A DNA stretch of 64,000 bases from Tamlana sp. 2_MG-2023. GTDB taxonomy: Bacteria > Bacteroidota > Bacteroidia > Flavobacteriales > Flavobacteriaceae. Location of the stretch: assembly GCF_030548465.1 (NCBI RefSeq), contig NZ_JAUOSF010000008.1, positions 62,001-126,000 on the forward strand. The letters run 5' to 3'. The position numbers and the translations under genes are program-made. Positions 28,754 through 38,075 of the stretch are shown here, piece by piece. Below the pieces are notes generated by a model. It did no database searches. It was given only the letters and a program-made list of their open reading frames with translations, and was not told the origin of the DNA. Within the stretch, counting starts at the first letter, position 1. Each line of letters begins with the position of its first letter.

Positions 28754-30147
28754 TGAATTTTTATAAAATATTAATTGTCTTTCTATTTATTACACCAATA
28801 GCAACTGCTCAAAAACACCGTGTAAACATTACTTATGTAAGCTTAGAGAAGGGAGAAGCTTCTCCAATCAAAAACTACGAAACAAAAATTGATTCTAATG
28901 TTAAAGTACGTCAAAATGACTTTATAGTGTTGGTTCCTAATATTGAGTTTCAAACTATTGAAGGTATTGGAGGTGCATTTAATGAGAATGGTGGCGAGGC
29001 TTTATTTAGCTTACCAAAAAATAAACGACATGAAGTTCTAAAAAACTTATTCAACCCCAATCATGCTAATTTAGTGTTTAACAGAACCCCTATTGGAGCA
29101 AGTGATTTTGCTTTAGATGCTTATAGCTACAGTATGATTCCTGAAGATTATGAGATGAAGCATTTTTCTATTAAACGCGATAAAAAACACCTATTACCCT
29201 ATATAAAAGCAGCATTAAAAGAGAATGATGCTATGTTATTACAGGCCTCACCTTGGAGTCCTCCAGCTTGGATGAAATATAGCAATGCTATGGACAAAAA
29301 CAATGCTAATCCAGAACAAAGCAGACTAAAAGACAGTCCAAAAATATATAAAGCTTACGCCTCTTATTTAGTAAAATATATTGAAGCTTATAAAAATGAA
29401 GGTGTAAATATTGATCGTTTTTGTATTCAAAATGAACCTGATACATATGCACCATTTCCAGGGTGTAATATGTCTATGTCTCAAATGCACGATTTAAGCT
29501 TAAACTATATTATGCCTGCTTTTAAAAACAAAAACTTAAATACAGGGATTTGGGCAGGAACTTTTAGAACGATAAATAGAGGTGATCATTATAAAATATT
29601 GAATACAGAAACCATTAATAAATTTGACGGTATTGGTTTTCAATACGCAAATGAACCTTTTATAAGAGACGTTTCATTGTTAGCTCCATATATGAAAATT
29701 ATAAATACCGAAACAAAATGTTATAACGGTGATAATTCGACTGAACAAGCTAAGGAGAGAATAGACGAAATTGCAAATTATATAAACGCAGGGTCAACTA
29801 ATTATTGTTATTGGAATATAATTTTAAATGAAACATCCAAAAGTGCTTGGGGATGGAAACAAAATTCTTTAATGGTTATTAACCGCAAAAACGCTGAAAT
29901 TCAATATACGCCAGATTACAACGCCATGTATATAGCGAGTAAGGCTATAGCGAAAGGCGATAAAAGAATCGCTCATATTTCTAAACACCCAATTGTAACT
30001 ACTAAAAACAATGCCAACGACATTAAAATTTTAATTCAAAATAATGAAACTTCCAACAAGGTTGTGAAACTCATTATAGAAGACGAAGAATTAAATGTTG
30101 AATTACCCAAAAATGCCTTATGTCAACTAACTTTATCCAGAAAATAA
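28753..30147 (+). CDS. GH30-family glycoside hydrolase
   Basis: 464 residues from the ATG at 28753, sharing one base with the GH2 stop; twelve further codons are open upstream but would precede the signal peptide (VFLFITPIATAQ). GH30 TIM-barrel with side beta-domain: FQTIEGIGGAFNENGGEA at the start, PIGASDFA, SPWSPPAWMKYSN, acid/base E228 in CIQNEPDTYAPFPGC, nucleophile E320 in INTETKCYNG, and a C-terminal beta-sandwich. GH30 includes beta-glucosidases, beta-xylanases, beta-1,6-galactanases and beta-fucosidases. The linkage attacked here is unknown, but a beta-linked branch or beta-galactoside would suit the PUL. Confidence 0.9.
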   Translation: MNFYKILIVFLFITPIATAQKHRVNITYVSLEKGEASPIKNYETKIDSNVKVRQNDFIVLVPNIEFQTIEGIGGAFNENGGEALFSLPKNKRHEVLKNLFNPNHANLVFNRTPIGASDFALDAYSYSMIPEDYEMKHFSIKRDKKHLLPYIKAALKENDAMLLQASPWSPPAWMKYSNAMDKNNANPEQSRLKDSPKIYKAYASYLVKYIEAYKNEGVNIDRFCIQNEPDTYAPFPGCNMSMSQMHDLSLNYIMPAFKNKNLNTGIWAGTFRTINRGDHYKILNTETINKFDGIGFQYANEPFIRDVSLLAPYMKIINTETKCYNGDNSTEQAKERIDEIANYINAGSTNYCYWNIILNETSKSAWGWKQNSLMVINRKNAEIQYTPDYNAMYIASKAIAKGDKRIAHISKHPIVTTKNNANDIKILIQNNETSNKVVKLIIEDEELNVELPKNALCQLTLSRK

Positions 30148-31952
30148 ACATATTAAGGCCATACTTTTTAACTCTGTTTGCGTTCCTTTTTTTTTTAAAC
30201 AATCGTGCGCAGAATAAAAATTTAAAACCTAATGTTATTTTAGTACTCACAGACGACCAAGGTTACGGAGATGTTGGTGCCCTTGGTAACACCATAATTA
30301 AAACACCACATATAGATAACTTTCATAAAGAGAGTTTTCATTTAACCAACTTCCATGTAGGGCCTACCTGTGCTCCCACCCGTTCTGGCCTAATGACTGG
30401 CAGATATGCGAATAGCGTAGGCGTTTGGCATACCGTTGGTGGTTGGTCTTTATTGCGTGAAAATGAAAAAACGTTAGCCAATATGTTCGAAGAAGCTGGG
30501 TATAAAACAGGTGGATTTGGAAAATGGCACTTAGGCGACAATTATCCCTTTAGACCAGAAGACAGAGGTTTTCAAGAAACTGTAATGCACGGCGGTGGAG
30601 GCATACAACAAACACCCGATTACTGGAATAACACCTATTTTAATGATACCTATTTCCATAACGGAAAACCTGAAAAATATGAAGGCTATTGTACAGATGT
30701 GTTTTTTAATGAAGCGATACGTTTTATTCAAACCAATAAAAATAAACCGTTTTTCTGCTATATTGCTACTAATGCCCCACATGGCCCATACAATGTTCCT
30801 TTAGAATATTACAACCTTTATAAAGATTTAGGGAATGCTATTTTAACCGATACACAAAAACGGTTTTATGGTATGATTACCAATATTGACGATAATTTCG
30901 GAAAACTAAGAAAACAATTAAAAGAATTAAATATAGCTGATAATACTATTTTGATTTTTATGACCGATAACGGCACCTCTTCTGGCTATATTAATAGAAA
31001 TGGTAAAATTAAAGGCTATAATGCAGGATTGCGTGGCACTAAAGGCAGCGAATACGATGGAGGGCATCGCGTACCCTTTTTTATACATTGGAAAGACGGA
31101 AAAATTTCTTCATCTAAAGATATCCAAACGTTAACCTCTCAATTAGATATCATGCCAACACTTGCTGATTTATGCGACATTAATCTACCAAAGAACCACC
31201 AACCATTGGATGGCACAAGCCTCTCTCCTATTTTTAGAGGTAATGACACTTTAAAAAATAGAATGCTAGTAACCGATTCCCAACGGGTTCAACAGCCAAA
31301 AAAATGGAAAAATTCTGCAGTTATGCAAGACAACTGGAGATTAATTAACGGTAAAGAACTTTATAATGTAGCTACAGATAAAGGACAGCAAAATGATATA
31401 GCCTCTAAAAATCCTGAAAAAGTTAAATACATGCGGGCTTTTTATGAAAATTGGTGGAATCAAGTTTCTGTAGATTTTGATAAAGAAATTTATTTTAAAA
31501 TAGGTTCTAAAAAAGAAAACCCCATTACATTAACCGCTCATGATATACATTCCACTGGTCCTTTTGCTTGGGATCAAACTCATATTAGGAAAGGTGTAGT
31601 GAGCGCTGGATATTGGAGTGTTGACATTTTAGAATCTGGTACTTATAAAGTTAGCTTAAGAAGATATCCTATAGAGTCCAAACTACCTATTAATGCCACA
31701 ATAGATGGTATTTCCAAAGAAGAACTACCTGGATTAGAAAAAGAAATTCCAGAGGGTAAAAATCTTAACTTTCTAAAGGCTTCCATCCAATTTGATAATC
31801 AAATAAATATAGAAAAGGGTGTTGAAAAAGATGACAAAGCTATCGAGTTTAAAGTAAAACTTAACCTAGGAAAAACGAAATTGTTCGCAAATTTTACAGA
31901 CATAAATAATAACACCAACGTAGCTTACTACGTTTATATCGAAAAATTATAG
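30120..31952 (+). CDS. Family S1 sulfatase with C-terminal beta domain (CAPTR)
   Basis: 610 residues; the ATG at 30120 lies 28 bases inside the GH30 gene. Signal sequence of about 31 residues, then VILVLTDDQGYGDVG, formylglycine site C84 in GPTCAPTRSGLMTGRY, FGKWHLGDN, FMTDNGTSSGY and EYDGGHRVPFFIHW. After about residue 470 comes an extra domain of about 140 residues (ITLTAHDIHSTGPFAWDQ onwards) that looks like a beta-sandwich and may bind glycan. The core is typical of S1 arylsulfatases. It belongs to the GH16-GH2-GH30-sulfatase unit and is followed 4 bases later by another sulfatase. Confidence 0.92.
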   Translation: MSTNFIQKINILRPYFLTLFAFLFFLNNRAQNKNLKPNVILVLTDDQGYGDVGALGNTIIKTPHIDNFHKESFHLTNFHVGPTCAPTRSGLMTGRYANSVGVWHTVGGWSLLRENEKTLANMFEEAGYKTGGFGKWHLGDNYPFRPEDRGFQETVMHGGGGIQQTPDYWNNTYFNDTYFHNGKPEKYEGYCTDVFFNEAIRFIQTNKNKPFFCYIATNAPHGPYNVPLEYYNLYKDLGNAILTDTQKRFYGMITNIDDNFGKLRKQLKELNIADNTILIFMTDNGTSSGYINRNGKIKGYNAGLRGTKGSEYDGGHRVPFFIHWKDGKISSSKDIQTLTSQLDIMPTLADLCDINLPKNHQPLDGTSLSPIFRGNDTLKNRMLVTDSQRVQQPKKWKNSAVMQDNWRLINGKELYNVATDKGQQNDIASKNPEKVKYMRAFYENWWNQVSVDFDKEIYFKIGSKKENPITLTAHDIHSTGPFAWDQTHIRKGVVSAGYWSVDILESGTYKVSLRRYPIESKLPINATIDGISKEELPGLEKEIPEGKNLNFLKASIQFDNQINIEKGVEKDDKAIEFKVKLNLGKTKLFANFTDINNNTNVAYYVYIEKL

Positions 31953-31956
31953 AACT

Positions 31957-33600
31957 ATGAAAAAAATACTATGTCTTACATTTTTGATATGTAACTATTT
32001 ACACGCTCAAGATCACCCCAATTTTATTTTTATATTAACCGACGACCAATCTTATGGTTTAATGGGCTGCACAGGAAATACTATTGTTCAAACACCGCAC
32101 TTAGACAAGCTCGCAACAGAAGGTATTTTATTTACAAACGCCCACATTACTAGTGCCATTTGTACCCCGAGTAGAGTTTCCATATTACTTAGTCAATATG
32201 AGCGTAAACATGGCGTGAATTTTAATTCAGGAACCAGTGTTTCCGATGCTGCATGGGAACAATCTTATCCTATGATCATGCGCAGAAATGGCTACTACAC
32301 AGGCTGGATAGGTAAAAACCATGCTCCAGTAGGTAAAGGTGGTTACAAAAGTGGTGTGATGGAAAAAAGTTTCGACTACTGGTATGCTGGACATGGGCAT
32401 TTAAGTTTTTATCCCAAAAACAGACATGCCATTTTTAACGATGCCAAGGCCTTTACGCAACCTGAAATAATTAATGAAGGGGTTAACGAATTTCTAGATC
32501 CTAATGAAAGAAAATTAAAAGGTGCTTTACACTTCTTAGAAAACAGACCGCAAGACAAACCTTTTATGCTGTCAATTAATTTTAATCTACCCCATGGCGC
32601 CAGTACCGAAACCATGAAAATGAAACCAACTGATGATGCTATTTACAGAACGCTTTATCGTGACTTAGAAATTCCATTACCTGACAATTACATTGCTAAA
32701 GCAGATATAAAAACGCCAAAATTACCAACAGACCTTTTACATGCTGAAGACAGGCAAAACGGATACAATTACGTAGATACCCCTAAAGACATTAAGGAAC
32801 GCTATATTCGTGAACTGGAAGCCATGACAGGCATTGATCGTCTTATGGGAAATTTAAGAGAAAAACTGAAGGACTTAAAACTTAATAAAAACACCATTAT
32901 AATCTTCACATCCGATCATGGCTTATTTGGCGGACAGTTTGGATTAGGCGGAAAAGCGTTGTGTTACGAGCAAACAACGCATGTTCCCTTATTGGTGTTT
33001 GACCCATCGGTAAAAAAGAAACAAAAAGGTGTAAAAAGTGACGCTTTGGTTCAATCCATTGATGTGGCTCCAACCATGCTTGCCTTAGCTGGAATAGAAA
33101 AACCTAAAGAATTTCAAGGTAAAGATATTTCCAGGTTAATTAAAGGTGATAAAAAAGAGGTTAGAGATTATGTGTTCACTGAAAATTTATGGTCAACACA
33201 CTTTGGAAACCCACGTTGCGAATCTGTGCAAAACAAAAACTGGAAATATATTAGGTACTATAAAAACAATAATTTTTCAGCTAAAAAAGAAATTGCATAT
33301 GCTAAAGAAATTGGCATGCAGGTAAATAAAATGCTTTATGCTGTACACGATCCTGCAATCGCCGTTTATAGAGATTATATAGAATCCCCGTTACAAGGCG
33401 AGCAACCCGTTTATGAAGAATTATACCATTTGAAAAACGATCCTAACGAGCTTCATAATTTAGCCAGTAATTCAAAATATTCTGAAACACTAAACACTTT
33501 GAGAATCCAATGGAAAACTGAAATCATTCAAGCAAGAGGACAAGGAAAAACCGAAGTTTATAGATATACAAATGATGCCTATCCAGATTCTAGTCATTAA
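31957..33600 (+). CDS. Family S1 sulfatase (CTPSR)
   Basis: 547 residues, short signal peptide (CNYLHAQ). Motifs: FIFILTDDQSYGLMGC, formylglycine site C69 in SAICTPSRVSILLSQY, IGKNHAPVGKG (the usual GKWH is GKNH), FTSDHGLFGGQFG. The DHG form, rather than DNG, places it with the iduronate/choline-type branch of S1. An insertion between about 150 and 250 enlarges the active-site region. It is last in the co-directional run before an 80-base gap and the GH29 gene. The sulfate position is unknown. Confidence 0.91.
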   Translation: MKKILCLTFLICNYLHAQDHPNFIFILTDDQSYGLMGCTGNTIVQTPHLDKLATEGILFTNAHITSAICTPSRVSILLSQYERKHGVNFNSGTSVSDAAWEQSYPMIMRRNGYYTGWIGKNHAPVGKGGYKSGVMEKSFDYWYAGHGHLSFYPKNRHAIFNDAKAFTQPEIINEGVNEFLDPNERKLKGALHFLENRPQDKPFMLSINFNLPHGASTETMKMKPTDDAIYRTLYRDLEIPLPDNYIAKADIKTPKLPTDLLHAEDRQNGYNYVDTPKDIKERYIRELEAMTGIDRLMGNLREKLKDLKLNKNTIIIFTSDHGLFGGQFGLGGKALCYEQTTHVPLLVFDPSVKKKQKGVKSDALVQSIDVAPTMLALAGIEKPKEFQGKDISRLIKGDKKEVRDYVFTENLWSTHFGNPRCESVQNKNWKYIRYYKNNNFSAKKEIAYAKEIGMQVNKMLYAVHDPAIAVYRDYIESPLQGEQPVYEELYHLKNDPNELHNLASNSKYSETLNTLRIQWKTEIIQARGQGKTEVYRYTNDAYPDSSH

Positions 33601-33681
33601 ATTAACACCTTAATCTAAAAATTTAACTTAGGTACCTTGTATACTCATTAACCAATATTAAAACTTTTAATTAACAAGCAG

Positions 33682-35241
33682 ATGAAGACACCACTTTTAA
33701 TACTTCTCGCTTTCTTAACCATGGCATGTCAGAACAAAAAAAATGAAAATTCTGAATCTAAAAATCAAGAGAGTCTTATTTACGAAGCCGATTGGGAAAG
33801 TTTAAAGCAACACAATACACCTGAATGGTTTCTCGATGCAAAATTTGGAATTTACTGCCATTGGGGTCCTTACTCGGTGCCTGAATATGAGAATGAATGG
33901 TATGCCCACTGGATGTATGTAAATGCGAATAATCCTGAAGCTAAAAACGGGAAGGCATCCAAATTTTACGAGCATCATGTAAACACTTATGGTACATTGG
34001 ACAAGTTTGGATACAAGGACTTCATCCCAATGTTTACTGCGGAAAAATTCGATGCTGCGGAATGGGCACAACTCTTTAAAGATGCTGGAGCAAAATTTGC
34101 TGGACCTGTTTCAGAACATGCCGATGGCTTCGCGATGTGGGACAGTGACTTAACTAAATGGGACGCTAAAGACATGGGGCCAAAACGAGATATTATGGGA
34201 GAATTGTCTAAAGAAATTCGTAAACGTGATATGAAATTTATTGCCACATTTCATAGACATTGGTTATATGGCTGGTTTCCTACTTGGGATGAAACTACAG
34301 ATGCATCAGACCCTGAATATGCCGGATTATATGGTCCGAAATTAAAAAAAGGCGATTTTCAATACCCGCCTAACCCTCATGAATTAGATGCAGGTGTCAC
34401 TAGGTATTACCCTGTAGCTGATGATGCCTTCAACAAAGAATGGTTAGATCGACTTAAAGAAATTGTAGATAAATACAACCCTGACTTAGTTTGGTTTGAT
34501 AATAAAATGGATGTAATTAGTGAAGAATACCGAAAAGAATTTCTACAATATTATTACAACCATGCAGAAAAAAATAATCAAGACGTGGTTTCTACCTATA
34601 AATTTTATGACTTTGCTAAAGGAACAGCTGTATTAGATTTAGAACGTTCTCGAATGAAAGACAAACAACTCTTTCCGTGGTTAACAGACGATTCAATTGA
34701 CTGGAAGTCCTGGTCGCATATTAGTAACCCTGATTACAAATCTACAAATAGACTAATCGATTTTTTAGTAGATGTAGTTAGTAAAAACGGCGCGGTACTT
34801 CTTAACATTACACCAAAAGCCAATGGCGAAATTCCAGAGCCGGTAAAAGAACGTTTATTACAAATGGGACAATGGCTACAAGTAAACGGTGAAGCCATTT
34901 ACGGCACGAGACCTTTTTCTATTTATGGAGAAGGAGACGCCGAAGTCATTGAAGGTCACCTAAGCGAGGATAAAAATGACGATAACACCGCCAAAGATAT
35001 TCGTTTTACCACGAAAGACGATGTGCTCTATGCGATTGTTTTGCATTGGCCTAAAACGGGAGAATTACTTATCCGTTCCTTAAAAACCGGGAATGACTTG
35101 TACAACAAAGAGATTCAATCTATTGAAATGCTAGGTCACAACAAACCTTTAGAGTATGAAACTACTACAGCCGGGTTGAAAATTACCTTACCTAAAAAAA
35201 CTGGAGATTATGCCTATACTTTTAAAATAAACTTCAAGTAA
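33682..35241 (+). CDS. GH29 alpha-L-fucosidase family lipoprotein; possible alpha-L-galactosidase
   Basis: 519 residues, lipoprotein signal (LLAFLTMAC). GH29 TIM-barrel: DAKFGIYCHWGPYSVPEYE, AGPVSEHADGFAMWDSD, nucleophile D273 in DLVWFDNKMD, then LVDVVSKNGAVLLNITP and YGTRPFSIYGEG. The usual histidine pair of the fucose pocket (HHDGF) is H146-A147 here (EHADGF), so substrate recognition is probably changed. GH29 includes exo-alpha-L-galactosidases acting on porphyran fragments; L-galactose is L-fucose with a 6-hydroxyl. With the L-galactose operon nearby, I favour that role over fucosidase. The C-terminal beta-sandwich (about 420-519) is complete. Confidence 0.9.
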   Translation: MKTPLLILLAFLTMACQNKKNENSESKNQESLIYEADWESLKQHNTPEWFLDAKFGIYCHWGPYSVPEYENEWYAHWMYVNANNPEAKNGKASKFYEHHVNTYGTLDKFGYKDFIPMFTAEKFDAAEWAQLFKDAGAKFAGPVSEHADGFAMWDSDLTKWDAKDMGPKRDIMGELSKEIRKRDMKFIATFHRHWLYGWFPTWDETTDASDPEYAGLYGPKLKKGDFQYPPNPHELDAGVTRYYPVADDAFNKEWLDRLKEIVDKYNPDLVWFDNKMDVISEEYRKEFLQYYYNHAEKNNQDVVSTYKFYDFAKGTAVLDLERSRMKDKQLFPWLTDDSIDWKSWSHISNPDYKSTNRLIDFLVDVVSKNGAVLLNITPKANGEIPEPVKERLLQMGQWLQVNGEAIYGTRPFSIYGEGDAEVIEGHLSEDKNDDNTAKDIRFTTKDDVLYAIVLHWPKTGELLIRSLKTGNDLYNKEIQSIEMLGHNKPLEYETTTAGLKITLPKKTGDYAYTFKINFK

Positions 35242-35269
35242 AAAAGATTTTCAATTTCAAACTAGAAAT

Positions 35270-35470
35270 GGTAAAAAATATAATTCAACTTGTAAAGTAT
35301 AAATATCGATAGCTTCTATGAACACTTTTCCTGTTTTAATACGGCTTCCATGCACATTCTTAATGAAGCTGCCATAAAAGTTAAATTATTTCCTGCTGTT
35401 CCATTTTTATTAATATTTAATTTTTCAGCATAACTATCAACGTATTGATATCTAACGCTTTGTTCTCATT
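35270..35470 (-). pseudogene. Possible oxidoreductase C-terminal remnant
   Basis: In the gap between convergent genes, the minus strand reads RYQYVDSYAEKLNINKNG, then NNLTFMAASLRMCMEAVLKQ and a stop. A one-base shift continues as KTGKVFIEAIDIYTLQVE. This resembles the C-terminal end of Gfo/Idh/MocA-type sugar oxidoreductases, but the match is by impression only. Its upstream part overlaps the end of the GH16 gene in another frame. It may be chance. Confidence 0.25.
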
Positions 35471-36658
35471 ATCTTCTAAAGGAACTAAATTTGTGACTAT
35501 TTTATAGTTTCCTTTTTTTAACTTCTTATCTAGGTTTAGGTTATACTGTAAGTTTCCATATCCTGCATATGCAGTTAATTTCACCTTGTTTACCTCTTTA
35601 TCTTCAGAGTTTAATACTTTTAAAATAATTGTGCGATCTTGATTAGCCTTATAACTTAGCGAGATTTTCAAGGCTTTAGCAGATTTTAATTCAACTTGCT
35701 GCGTTTCGAAAAAAACGGCTTCATCATATAATTTTATTTCAGACTCACGTTTGGATTGACTAGGCTGTGAAACATCAACCAATTCATAAGCTCGAACCCA
35801 ATCATAATAGACCGTATTTTTAGAATCGTCTGCTAATTCTGCGTCTGTTGGTAGAGAAATCCATGGAAAAGGGTAAGTTTCATGGACTAATCGCATGTAC
35901 ATGGGTTTATCCATTGGTTTATCAGTTATCTTATCATAGAATCGTTGATGCTTGGGTTCCTGATTATCATAATAATAACTGGCTGAAATTTCATCACGCC
36001 ACCATCCGCCATAAACGTGAAAATCTTTGGATGCGATCTGGGAATCTTCAAAACGCACTTGGGCAGCTCTATAATCATGGCGTTCCCCTTCACATTCAGT
36101 ATACCAATAATGCGCGTTAGAGTGCATACCTTTGGCAAAATATGCACCATCAAAATCGCCAGTTCTACCAATACATTCTTGAATATCCCATTCTTGGTGG
36201 TAACTATCGCAACCTTTAGGTCCCGTTGCATTACCGCCAGAAAACCAAAATGTGGTAGACATGGTTGTAGCTGCTGCTTTTACGCGACACTCATAATAAC
36301 CGAAAAGTGCTGCGTTTTTTGAAACCACTGCGGCTCCTTTTATGTTGAATACATCGTTATTAACAATGGTGTCTTTTAACATTTTCTCACCTTTTAACTG
36401 GAGATAACCATTGGCCACGCGTACCTGAGAAGGCATAAATAAACCTGGAGCTCTTCCTTTCCAAGTGGGATGATGGTCTAGCCATTTAGTCGTATCTAAT
36501 TGTGTACCATTGAACTCATCTGAAAATTCAGGATTTAACACCCAGCGTTTTCCTATAGGTGGTTTTGGCGGACCATATTGAGCAAAGACAAAGTCGCTTA
36601 AACCAAAAATTAAAACTAGCAGCAACATTTTCTTACTTAAAACATAAAGTAGATTCAT
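35417..36658 (-). CDS. GH16 endo-beta-galactanase with C-terminal beta domain
   Basis: 413 residues, signal peptide ending near DFVFAQ. GH16 domain at about 35-300 with catalytic E156-W-D-I-Q-E161 (QEWDIQECIG) and WKGRAPGLFMPSQVRV, the latter shared in form with the other two GH16 proteins here. After about residue 305 a beta-rich extension of about 100 residues follows, possibly a carbohydrate-binding module. The tryptophan and glutamine in the active-site strand differ from the EIDxxE of many agarases. It is last in a four-gene minus-strand unit with the pectate-lyase-fold, PhoD-like and GH29 genes. Confidence 0.9.
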   Translation of the reverse strand: MNLLYVLSKKMLLLVLIFGLSDFVFAQYGPPKPPIGKRWVLNPEFSDEFNGTQLDTTKWLDHHPTWKGRAPGLFMPSQVRVANGYLQLKGEKMLKDTIVNNDVFNIKGAAVVSKNAALFGYYECRVKAAATTMSTTFWFSGGNATGPKGCDSYHQEWDIQECIGRTGDFDGAYFAKGMHSNAHYWYTECEGERHDYRAAQVRFEDSQIASKDFHVYGGWWRDEISASYYYDNQEPKHQRFYDKITDKPMDKPMYMRLVHETYPFPWISLPTDAELADDSKNTVYYDWVRAYELVDVSQPSQSKRESEIKLYDEAVFFETQQVELKSAKALKISLSYKANQDRTIILKVLNSEDKEVNKVKLTAYAGYGNLQYNLNLDKKLKKGNYKIVTNLVPLEDNENKALDINTLIVMLKN

Positions 36659-36778
36659 TAAATTTCAAAATTTATATTAAATTCCAAAATTGACCTATTC
36701 TTTAGTGTTTTAATACCTTAAATGATTTTATAAACAGAATAAATGATCTATACTCTTTAGATTATAATGACATTAACT

Positions 36779-38002
36779 TTAATTAGTTAGGCGAAATCCG
36801 CCACCTTCAACTTTTTCAATATTAGGTTTTACATAAGCATTATCCTTAATGATAGAAGACGCGTTTCCGCCTCTATCGCTAATACCTTCTTTACTAGAAC
36901 TATGGTACATAGCATTACTAGAAACTACACTGCCCTTAAGATTTTTAGTAATGATGCCATAATACGGGTAAGGATATTCAAATTTATACTCTTTACGGTT
37001 ATACCATCCCCAAATACTATTTCCTGTAACCGATACACCGTTTACATGGTCTAACCAAATCTGTGAACAAGCATCTCCTTCGGCATCGACACCATTGCTA
37101 CGAAATAAATTTCCTGAAATGGTATGTGCTGTGCCATTCGTTATTTTAATGCCAGGACCAAAATTATGATCGATAGCACAACCAGTAATTTGCATAGAAT
37201 TCGATTTGTTTAATGAAATCCCGCCTTGCTTATTCCATTCTATACGGTTAGCTGTAACCATAACAGACGCACCTCCAAAAAACTTTAAGTCCTTAATTTC
37301 TGATTCTGTTTTATCTGGATGAGGTTCCCCTCTTGCAAACAAGCCATACCCTTTATTCGCAGTAAGTTGATTATCGATTAACCAACCGTCGTAACCTCCA
37401 GTTATATCTACACCGTGTTCACCATTAAACATTAAAAGACAACGACGCACCGAAAATACCCAAGACCGCTCTAAGCGAATGCCTGAACCACTAAAACCCT
37501 GAATTCTACAGTCTTCTATATTATTATGCTGTTCACTTCCCAAATGTCTGGCATATACACCATGCATGCGCTTACCTTTATTTTTACCATCTAAAGTTAA
37601 ACCGATGATGCGAACACCCCGATTATTTCCTAAATCTAACAAAGCACGGCCTTCTCCTGATTTTGCAGTTAATATGGTTTTACCTATAAAATCTTTATCC
37701 TTATTATCTTTATTGGCATAGGCCCAAGCGGAATAGCCTAATAAGGTAATGTGGCTTGGCACTTTTACTGGCTGGATTACATAATTCCCATGCGGAAAAT
37801 AGACCGTTCCTTCGTCTCGGGTTGCAGCATCCATGGCTTTTAATAGCGCCTGGGTATCATCTGTTTTTCCATCACCTTTGGCTCCGAAAGATTTTATGTT
37901 GAGAAACGGTGTATCTGTATGATTTTGTGACTGTACAGCTGTTGTGAGAAATACTCCAAAAACGAGTATTAACAAGGTGATTTTATGTTTTTTTGTATTC
38001 AT
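36779..38002 (-). CDS. Secreted right-handed beta-helix protein (pectate-lyase-3 fold)
   Basis: About 407 residues from the ATG at 38002, the one preceding a clean signal peptide (ILVFGVFLTTAVQSQ); 22 more codons are open upstream. Begins with FLNIKSFGAKGDGKTDDTQA, the entry strand of pectate-lyase-3 and phage-tailspike-like helices, followed by repeated parallel-helix turns rich in N and G (ITGGYDGWLIDNQLTA, ISLNKSNSMQITGC, IKITNGTAHTISGN). No classic lyase or GH28 catalytic triad is recognisable. It may be an uncharacterised hydrolase, lyase or epimerase acting on the galactan. It lies between the GH16 and PhoD-like genes on one transcript. Confidence 0.82.
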   Translation of the reverse strand: MNTKKHKITLLILVFGVFLTTAVQSQNHTDTPFLNIKSFGAKGDGKTDDTQALLKAMDAATRDEGTVYFPHGNYVIQPVKVPSHITLLGYSAWAYANKDNKDKDFIGKTILTAKSGEGRALLDLGNNRGVRIIGLTLDGKNKGKRMHGVYARHLGSEQHNNIEDCRIQGFSGSGIRLERSWVFSVRRCLLMFNGEHGVDITGGYDGWLIDNQLTANKGYGLFARGEPHPDKTESEIKDLKFFGGASVMVTANRIEWNKQGGISLNKSNSMQITGCAIDHNFGPGIKITNGTAHTISGNLFRSNGVDAEGDACSQIWLDHVNGVSVTGNSIWGWYNRKEYKFEYPYPYYGIITKNLKGSVVSSNAMYHSSSKEGISDRGGNASSIIKDNAYVKPNIEKVEGGGFRLTN

Positions 38003-38075
38003 CTTCTTTATTACTTTTAGTTTTTTATGTCTTTTGAAATCTATTTCAGAAGTTAAATATGCCCTCATAGAAGGG

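Noticed and set aside
36779-38002. Iota-carrageenase (GH82) for the beta-helix protein.
   Set aside because: The entry strand fits the pectate-lyase-3 fold, but the rest does not follow the GH82 pattern I know, and GH117 points to agar-type rather than carrageenan substrates.
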